Assembly: GCA_002332795.1 (NCBI GenBank) | Contig: DDBP01000213.1 | Span: forward strand, 1-7,622 | DNA length: 7,622 bases | Direction: 5' to 3' | From: Anaerolineales bacterium UBA2029 | Lineage (GTDB): Bacteria > Chloroflexota > Anaerolineae > Aggregatilineales > Aggregatilineaceae | Shown here: positions 1 through 5,236 of the stretch, one piece after another | How the letters are laid out: every line of letters begins with the position of its first letter | How positions within the stretch are numbered: the stretch's first letter is position 1 | The notes under the pieces: model-generated | What the model saw: the letters and a program-made list of their open reading frames with translations, nothing else | Told to the model about the DNA's origin: nothing | Database searches by the model: none | Position numbers and translations under genes: made by a program

Positions 1-117
1 GGTGTAGATCACCTCCATACCGGCGTCGCGCAGCGCCCGCGCGATCACTTTGGCTCCCCGGTCGTGCCCGTCCAGGCCGGGTTTGGCGATCAACACGCGA
101 ATCTTTTCATCGGTCAT
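1..117 (-). CDS. Cobalamin (B12)-binding subunit of methylmalonyl-CoA mutase type, N-terminal fragment
   Basis: The minus strand from 117 to the window edge reads MTDEKIRVLIAKPGLDGHDR followed by GAKVIARALRDAGMEVIYT, 39 codons with no stop. The segment LDGHDRG at residues 15-21 is the DxHxxG signature of B12-binding domains. His18 would be the lower axial ligand to cobalt when the cofactor binds base-off. IRVLIAKPGLDGHDRGAKV is characteristic of the C-terminal domain or small subunit of methylmalonyl-CoA mutase, which interconverts succinyl-CoA and methylmalonyl-CoA. Only four residues precede the first strand, so this looks like a separately encoded small subunit (usually about 130-140 aa) and not the tail of a large mutase; that is inference. 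Most of the gene lies outside the window. A purine-rich GGAG lies 13 bases before the ATG, a rather long spacing. It is divergent from the kinase gene. The family call is firm; the exact mutase (methylmalonyl, isobutyryl or ethylmalonyl) is not resolved. Confidence 0.87.
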   Translation of the reverse strand, partial: MTDEKIRVLIAKPGLDGHDRGAKVIARALRDAGMEVIYT

Positions 118-192
118 CGGGGTATTCTGACTCCGTCCTTATCCATCCAGGCGACGGTGACAGGGCCATGTCATGCCTCCCGTCGCACGGCC

Positions 193-201
193 ATTATACC
201 A
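193..201 (-). promoter_or_regulatory. Extended -10 promoter candidate for the B12-binding subunit gene
   Basis: On the minus strand the bases read TGGTATAAT: a perfect TATAAT (198 to 193) preceded by the TGn extension of extended -10 promoters. No good -35 box is visible at 16-18 bp spacing, which extended -10 promoters can tolerate. The expected transcript start near 186 gives a leader of about 70 nt before the ATG at 117. This is a motif match only. Confidence 0.45.
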
Positions 202-237
202 GACAGACTCGCCGGGACGTGCGCATGGCCCGAACTG

Positions 238-246
238 TGCTAAAAT
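238..246 (+). promoter_or_regulatory. Extended -10 promoter candidate for the histidine kinase gene
   Basis: The plus strand reads TGCTAAAAT: TAAAAT matches TATAAT at five of six positions and is preceded by TGn. The -35 region (about 218-223) is not recognisable. The expected start near 253 leaves a leader of about 43 nt before the ATG at 297. It would leave only about 10 nt before the upstream in-frame ATG at 264, which supports the later start. The site lies about 40 bp from the oppositely oriented -10 at 193-201. Confidence 0.35.
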
Positions 247-283
247 GCAGACAACCTTGACCCATGATAGAGAGCGGGTGCGT

Positions 284-287
284 GGAG
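284..287 (+). promoter_or_regulatory. Ribosome binding site deciding the kinase start
   Basis: GGAG sits nine bases before the ATG at 297. The in-frame ATG at 264 has no purine-rich sequence at a suitable distance. This favours 297 as the translation start and removes 11 polar residues ahead of the first membrane segment. Confidence 0.6.
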
Positions 288-296
288 AATACAACC

Positions 297-3200
297 ATGC
301 AGGCAAGTGCATCCCCCGGAGCCTGGCGGACGGCGCTTCTGTCAGCAGCCGCATTGATCCTGGCGGGCGTGTTGCTGGCTGCCTATGCCCTCAGCGCTGC
401 CGTCTGGCTCGACCGCCCCTTCCTGGGCGCGTTCTTTCAGCGCGATCTGACCGTCAGCGCGGCTGACTCGCTGGTGCGCGATCGCTGGCCCGCCCGCGAG
501 GCCGGTCTGCGCCGTGGAGACCGCGTGCTGGCGCTCGACGACGAAGACCTGAGCGCGTTGCCGCTCACCGAGCGGCTGACGACGCTCTACGATCGTCTGG
601 ACAACTACAACACCGGCGACGCGGTGACGGTGCGCTTCCTGCGCCGCGCAGGAGACACGCCCGCTGGCGCGGAGTGCCGGGTTACGCCGCAGGGCGAGCG
701 CACCTGTTCGCTGGTGCTGCGCCTGGGCACGCTGTCCCTGGGCGATCTGGCCGCCTATTTCGCGCCCGGCTGGTTGACCGGATTGCTGGTGTGGCTGGCC
801 GGCGCAATCCTGCTGGCCCGTCGCCCCGCCGACTCGGCGGTGCGGAGCGGTGCGCTGGTCGCGGCGGCGTGGGCGGTGAGCATGGCTGGGCAATTCGAGG
901 CGCTGACCGCCGGTCCCCTGGCCTGGACGTGGCCATTGGGTCTGGCCCTGGCAGGCGCGTCGCTGGGGATGCTGGCGCTGGAATTTCCCGACCGGCCCGC
1001 GCTGCTGTTGCAAACGCCCGCCCTGCGGCTGGCTCCCTGGCTGGCCGGGGTGGCCGCAGGCGTCAGCGCGGTGGCGCTCTCCCGCGCCGACGACATGGCG
1101 CTCAGCCGCCTGGGGACGGGGATCGGCCTGGGCACGCTGCTGATCGCCGGTCTGTTACTGCTGCTCACGTTGTTGTGGCGGCGCAGGCGCATCACGTCGC
1201 CGCTGGCCCGCAATCAGAGCGGGCTGCTGGTGAGCGGTCTGTTGCCGGCGCTGCTGCCCTTCGCCGGTTGGCTGATCGCGCTCGTCGCCAGGGGCGAGGG
1301 CGTGCCCGCCCTGGCCGTGCCGGGCGGCATCCTGCCCGCCCTGTTGCCACTGAGCCTGTTCCTGGCCCTGACGCAGGCGCGGCTGCTGGATGCGGATCGT
1401 CTGGCGGCGCGGGCGATCCTGTACGGGGCGCTGATCGCGCTGCTCTCGCTGAGCTATTTCCTGCTGGTGGCGGGATTGGCACTGTTGCTGGGGCGCTCAG
1501 CGGAGGAGCTGGCCATCAGCCCGGCGCTGCTGGTGGCGGCAGTGTTCGCGGTGACGCTGGCCTTCAACCCGCTGCGCGATGCATTGCAACGGCGCATAGA
1601 TGCCGTCTACTTCCGCAAGCGGCAGACCTATCAGCCAGTACTGGAACGCTTCGCGCGGGCCATGGTGGAAGCGCGTGACCTGGACGAGATCGCCCGGCAG
1701 GTGCTGGAAACTCTGGACGACACGCTGGCCCCGTCACACGCCGTGCTCTTCGCCCGCGACACGACGACCGGGCGCTTCTACCCGCAGCCCGACCCGCGCA
1801 GCGGTCGGCCCGTCACCGATCTGCACTTCGATCCGGAGAGCGGACTGGTGCACGCTCTGCAACAGCAGGCGGGCGTGCTCTACCTGGCCGAGGGTCGCCC
1901 TCTGCCGCTGGAAGTGATCAGCAGCCGGGCCAGTCTGGCGGTGCTGGGGACGCCGGTGTTGGTGGGGCTGGGCGGGCAGAGTGGTCTGAACGCCCTGCTG
2001 GCCATTGGTCCGCGGCGCAACGGCGCTCCCTACGATTACGACGATCTGCGCTTCGTCGAGAGTCTGCGCGATCAGGCGGCGCTGGCCATCGAGCGCGTGC
2101 AGGCGATCTCCGATCTCGAACGCAGGATGCGCGTGCAGGATGTACTGAGCCAGGTGAGCCGCGCGCTGAACTTCGCCGTAGACCTGGATACCTTGCTGGA
2201 ACTGATCTACGCGCAGACTCGCCGCGTGATTGACGCCCCCGTGTTCGCCATCGCCCTGCGCGACGCGCTGAGCGACGAACTGACCTACGTGTTCTACAAC
2301 GAAGGGGAAGATCGCCTGGCGGAGATGGAAGGGCGACGCTGGCCGCTGGGCAACGATCTGGTCAGCGAGGTGGCCCGCACGCAGGGGGCGCTGCGCACCG
2401 ACGACTACGTCCGCGAAATGGCCCGCCGTGACCCGCAGGCTCTGCCCGACAACCCGCGTCTGAAAGCCTGGATGGGCGTGCCGCTGGTGGCCGACCCGGC
2501 GCAGGGTGTGCTCGGTGTGATGATCGCCGCCAGCACTGTGCCGGGGGCGCTCTTCACCGAGGAGCAGCAGAACCTCTTTTGGGACATCGCCAACCTGACC
2601 GCCAGCGCCATAGACAAGCTGCAACTGTTCACCAAGACCGAGCAGCGCGCCCGCCAACTGGCTGCCATCAACGAGATCGCCAATCAACTGGCGTCGGAGA
2701 TGGGCAACGTGGATCGCCTGCTGCAACTGATCACCGAGAACGCGGTGCAGATTCTCGGCGCGGGGGCGGGCACGTTGTTGCTGCTCGACGAGGGTGGCGA
2801 GAGTTTCGAGGTGCGCGTGGTCGTGGGCGGCGAGCAGAGTCAGGTGGGGACGCGGCAGCCCGCCAGCGAAGGACTGGCCAGCGAGACAGTGCGCGCCGCG
2901 CAGCCGATCATCGTCAACACGCCGTCGAATGGGGCCGGGCAGATGGTCCCTGTGGGCACCGCCTGCCTGTCGGTGCCGCTGCTGGCCAGCGGGCGGGCCA
3001 TTGGCGTGCTGCAGGTGTTCAAGGGGGGGCAGGGCGCGTTTGCGCCGGAGGACGCGGAAATCCTCTCGACCTTCGCCGGGCAGGCGGCGGTCGCCATCGA
3101 GAACGCGCGCCTGTTCGACATGACCGACCAGCAACTGGCCCTGCGCGTCCAGGAACTGGACACCATGCAGCGCATTGACTACGAACTCAACCGCACGCTC

Positions 3201-4391
3201 GACCTGCAGCGCGTGGTGGACATCATGATTGACTGGGCGCTGCGCAAGAGCGGCGCGTCGGCCTGCGCCTTCTTCATGCGCGACCGCGAGCGGGGCGTGC
3301 TGCAACGGCTGGCCTCCTACGGCTATCCGCCCGCTTCGCCCTTCTCGCCGACCGCCGAGCAGCGCGAATTCCCCGACGACCAGGGTGTGCTGGGGCGTGT
3401 GGTGCGCACGGCCAAGCCCTCGCTGGTGACCGACCTGGCGCTCGATCCCGATTACCAGGAGACGTTGCCCGGCTGCGTGGCTCAGTTGACCGTGCCGCTC
3501 TTCAGCGCGGGGCAGGTGATCGGCGTGATCCTGCTGGAAAGCGACCGCGAGGGCGAACTCGACCTGCTCGACCTGGACTTCATCGCCCGCTTGGTCGAAC
3601 ATGCTACGCCCGCGCTGGTCAACTCGCAGCTTTTCCAGGAGTTGCAGCGGGCTAACCAGGCCAAGAGCGAGTTCGTGTCCTTCATCGCGCACGAACTGAA
3701 GAACCCCATGACCAGCATGAAGGGCTACACCGATCTGTTGCTGAAGGGCGTGGTGGGGCCGGTCAACCCGCAGCAGTCGGACTTCCTGCACACCATCTAC
3801 AACAACGTGGTGCGCATGGAAAAACTGGTGAGCGACCTCAACGATCTGACCAAGCAGCAGACCAACAACCTGCGCCTGGAAATCGCGCCGGTGTCCTTCG
3901 CGGAGGTGGTCGCCGAGACGCTGCGCTCGCAGCAGCGCATGATTGACGAGAAAGAGCAGACGGTGACGGTGGACGTGCCGGACGATCTGCCGCTGGTGTT
4001 GGGCGACCGGGTGCGCCTGGTGCAGATCATGACCAATTTCGTCTCCAACGCGAACAAGTACACCCCTTCTGGCGGGACGCTGACCATCCGCGCGCGGGCG
4101 ACGCGCAATATCTGGGATCCGTCCGGCGCGCCGGAAGTGGTGCACTGTATGGTGCAGGATACGGGCATCGGTATGAGCGAGGAAGACCTGCGGCACCTGT
4201 TCACGCCGTACTTCCGCAGCGACAACCCCGACGTGCGCGATCAGCCGGGCACGGGCCTGGGCCTGACCATCACGCGCGGCCTGATCGAGCAGCACGGCGG
4301 CAAAATCTGGGTGGAGAGCACGCTCGGCGAAGGGACGACCTTTCACTTCACCATCCCCGTGGTGACGGAGAGCGTGAAGGAGGGGGTGTAG
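297..4391 (+). CDS. Membrane-bound multi-GAF sensor histidine kinase with extracytoplasmic PDZ-like domain (1364 aa)
   Basis: This is a two-component sensor kinase expected to autophosphorylate on His and pass phosphate to a response regulator not encoded in this window. Numbering from the ATG at 297: one membrane helix (about 12-37); an extracytoplasmic PDZ-like domain (about 45-145) with the typical AREAGLRRGDRVLAL segment and two cysteines (127, 137) that could form a disulfide; then about nine further hydrophobic segments (155-423). Four consecutive GAF domains follow (about 445-605, 631-780, 807-940, 970-1115), joined by near-repeated helical linkers of the type AIERVQ, AIDKLQLF, AIENARLF. 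Next come HisKA (about 1120-1190) and HATPase_c (about 1230-1355). Catalytic motifs are intact: H-box FIAHELKNPMTS with His1132, N-box around Asn1247 (NFVSNANKY), G1 DTGIGM at 1288, F-box LFTPYFR, G2 GTGLGL at 1318. An even helix count (10) places both termini in the cytoplasm. No receiver domain is fused. No GAF shows an obvious bilin or haem site, so the ligand is unknown. The extended form from 264 (1375 aa) is less likely. Confidence 0.93.
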   Translation: MQASASPGAWRTALLSAAALILAGVLLAAYALSAAVWLDRPFLGAFFQRDLTVSAADSLVRDRWPAREAGLRRGDRVLALDDEDLSALPLTERLTTLYDRLDNYNTGDAVTVRFLRRAGDTPAGAECRVTPQGERTCSLVLRLGTLSLGDLAAYFAPGWLTGLLVWLAGAILLARRPADSAVRSGALVAAAWAVSMAGQFEALTAGPLAWTWPLGLALAGASLGMLALEFPDRPALLLQTPALRLAPWLAGVAAGVSAVALSRADDMALSRLGTGIGLGTLLIAGLLLLLTLLWRRRRITSPLARNQSGLLVSGLLPALLPFAGWLIALVARGEGVPALAVPGGILPALLPLSLFLALTQARLLDADRLAARAILYGALIALLSLSYFLLVAGLALLLGRSAEELAISPALLVAAVFAVTLAFNPLRDALQRRIDAVYFRKRQTYQPVLERFARAMVEARDLDEIARQVLETLDDTLAPSHAVLFARDTTTGRFYPQPDPRSGRPVTDLHFDPESGLVHALQQQAGVLYLAEGRPLPLEVISSRASLAVLGTPVLVGLGGQSGLNALLAIGPRRNGAPYDYDDLRFVESLRDQAALAIERVQAISDLERRMRVQDVLSQVSRALNFAVDLDTLLELIYAQTRRVIDAPVFAIALRDALSDELTYVFYNEGEDRLAEMEGRRWPLGNDLVSEVARTQGALRTDDYVREMARRDPQALPDNPRLKAWMGVPLVADPAQGVLGVMIAASTVPGALFTEEQQNLFWDIANLTASAIDKLQLFTKTEQRARQLAAINEIANQLASEMGNVDRLLQLITENAVQILGAGAGTLLLLDEGGESFEVRVVVGGEQSQVGTRQPASEGLASETVRAAQPIIVNTPSNGAGQMVPVGTACLSVPLLASGRAIGVLQVFKGGQGAFAPEDAEILSTFAGQAAVAIENARLFDMTDQQLALRVQELDTMQRIDYELNRTLDLQRVVDIMIDWALRKSGASACAFFMRDRERGVLQRLASYGYPPASPFSPTAEQREFPDDQGVLGRVVRTAKPSLVTDLALDPDYQETLPGCVAQLTVPLFSAGQVIGVILLESDREGELDLLDLDFIARLVEHATPALVNSQLFQELQRANQAKSEFVSFIAHELKNPMTSMKGYTDLLLKGVVGPVNPQQSDFLHTIYNNVVRMEKLVSDLNDLTKQQTNNLRLEIAPVSFAEVVAETLRSQQRMIDEKEQTVTVDVPDDLPLVLGDRVRLVQIMTNFVSNANKYTPSGGTLTIRARATRNIWDPSGAPEVVHCMVQDTGIGMSEEDLRHLFTPYFRSDNPDVRDQPGTGLGLTITRGLIEQHGGKIWVESTLGEGTTFHFTIPVVTESVKEGV

Positions 4392-4495
4392 GGGTTCAGA
4401 GGGGCGAAGGTCAGGCGCAGAGCGCGCGGGGAGGAAGGGACACTTTTGCCAAGAACAAAGGACCGGTCACATTACATCCCAGCAAAAATCTTATT

Positions 4496-4586
4496 GGTCT
4501 GGCCAAACTAGCTGTTGCCCTCTTTGGGCCGTTAAAGGGGCGATCCTCAGCGTATATTCCAGAGGGCTCGCTCAGCTAGCCAGACC
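4496..4586. repeat. Long imperfect inverted repeat spanning the stop of the MPNGG gene
   Basis: The right arm, read on the minus strand, is GGTCTGGCTAGCTG, then 5 bases, then GCCCTCT. The left arm on the plus strand is GGTCTGG, a 5-base insert CCAAA, CTAGCTG, 2 bases, then GCCCTCT. Pairs are 4496-4502 with 4580-4586, 4508-4514 with 4573-4579, and 4517-4523 with 4561-4567, 21 base pairs in all, enclosing a 37-nt loop. The right arm lies inside the last codons of the MPNGG gene and the stop (4547-4549) lies in the loop. In that gene's transcript the stem is followed by AAUAAGAUUUUUGC, so it could act as a terminator-like or 3'-end-protecting hairpin. The loop is longer than in a standard intrinsic terminator. 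Confidence 0.5.
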
Positions 4587-5101
4587 GTTATCTCTCTGTT
4601 TCGGTGTTTGCCGGGAGCTCTTGCTCCTGGGTTGAACCTGACTATACGTTGCAGTTCTACCACTGCACGCTTTTCGCGATATTCTCCAAGTTGGAAAATA
4701 ACCATATCATCCCAGGGCATTTCCCCACCATACTCTGCAGGAATTTCCGTGATTTTTTTCAGCATCTCTAGAAGTCTTTGCCGGATTTCCTCAGTGTCAG
4801 GAGCAGCCTGCCACAAGACTCTGGCGTATGGATCGGGTGGCCACACACCTATGTGTGTGTCGATCGCGGCTTTGTAGACCCCTCCTACCGGGACTTCTAT
4901 TTTATCTACCGGATTGAGGCTCTCGGACGTATTGAAGGGACTGTTGGCGCAGTAAGTGTGGACTGGGTTCCCTTCGATTCTCAACTGCCGGATCAGACAG
5001 AAATCTTCTCCCTCATATTCATGGTGGGCCACATTGGCCACGCCCTTGTTTTTCGCGTTGAACCAGCAAGTCAGGCAGTTATCAATCCCTCCGTTGGGCA
5101 T
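4547..5101 (-). CDS. MPNGG-start cysteine-containing protein with HEAT-like C-terminus, unknown function (184 aa)
   Basis: The protein begins MPNGGIDNCLTCWFNAKNKG. It has four spaced cysteines, C9 and C12 (NCLTC), C35 (EDFCLIR) and C51 (HTYCANS), an arrangement that could bind a metal such as zinc; that is inference. From about residue 88 it continues WPPDPYARVLW, then a helical stretch PDTEEIRQRLLEMLKKI (101-117) and LGEYREKRAVVELQRIVRF (138-156), which looks like a HEAT-type repeat. From memory, this layout resembles uncharacterised bacterial proteins starting MPNGG with CxTCxFN and TYCANHP motifs; I know no function for them. There is no signal peptide or membrane segment, so it is probably cytoplasmic. 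The start is chosen because AGGAGG lies six bases upstream. The same frame runs upstream without a stop into receptor sequence, so a gene caller may merge the two. G+C is visibly lower than in both flanks. It converges with the kinase gene, 155 bp away. Confidence 0.75.
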   Translation of the reverse strand: MPNGGIDNCLTCWFNAKNKGVANVAHHEYEGEDFCLIRQLRIEGNPVHTYCANSPFNTSESLNPVDKIEVPVGGVYKAAIDTHIGVWPPDPYARVLWQAAPDTEEIRQRLLEMLKKITEIPAEYGGEMPWDDMVIFQLGEYREKRAVVELQRIVRFNPGARAPGKHRNREITVWLAERALWNIR

Positions 5102-5107
5102 GGAGCA

Positions 5108-5113
5108 CCTCCT
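5108..5113 (-). promoter_or_regulatory. Strong Shine-Dalgarno site of the MPNGG gene
   Basis: The minus strand reads TGAGGAGGTGCTCCATG: AGGAGG lies six bases before the ATG at 5101. An ideal ribosome site here is good evidence that translation starts at this ATG and that the upstream receptor-derived frame is not part of this protein. The TGA at 5115-5113 closes another minus-strand frame exactly on this site, the arrangement often seen between neighbouring genes of an operon. Confidence 0.7.
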
Positions 5114-5236
5114 CAATACAACGCCATCTGGAAAACAGACAAACTGCCCAATATCGCATAAAATTCTTCGCCTGTAATGGTACTCCTGATTCCAAGCAAG
5201 ATCAGACTCATCTCTCGGGTGCGTGCAAAATGTGTC

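Noticed and set aside
264..296. Upstream ATG that would extend the kinase by 11 residues
   Set aside because: It has no Shine-Dalgarno and lies almost at the predicted transcript start. The ATG at 297 has GGAG at nine bases.
674..1678. Overlapping plus-strand frame of 334 codons inside the kinase membrane region
   Set aside because: It is out of frame with the kinase, rich in Ala, Gly and Arg, and has no domain or ribosome site; it reflects high GC3 in the true frame.
1734..4346. An 870-codon open frame on the minus strand opposite the kinase
   Set aside because: It lies wholly opposite a gene with intact HisKA and HATPase motifs. It is rich in His, Arg and Gln, as expected from antisense of GC-rich coding DNA, and shows no recognisable domain.
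4495..4507. Small TTGG-CCAA hairpin
   Set aside because: A four-base stem is expected by chance; the larger inverted repeat at 4496-4586 is the better structure.
4608..5177. Short plus-strand frames (4608-4877, 4778-5161, 4956-5177) opposite the MPNGG gene
   Set aside because: None has a ribosome site or recognisable motif, and they overlap a better-supported minus-strand gene.
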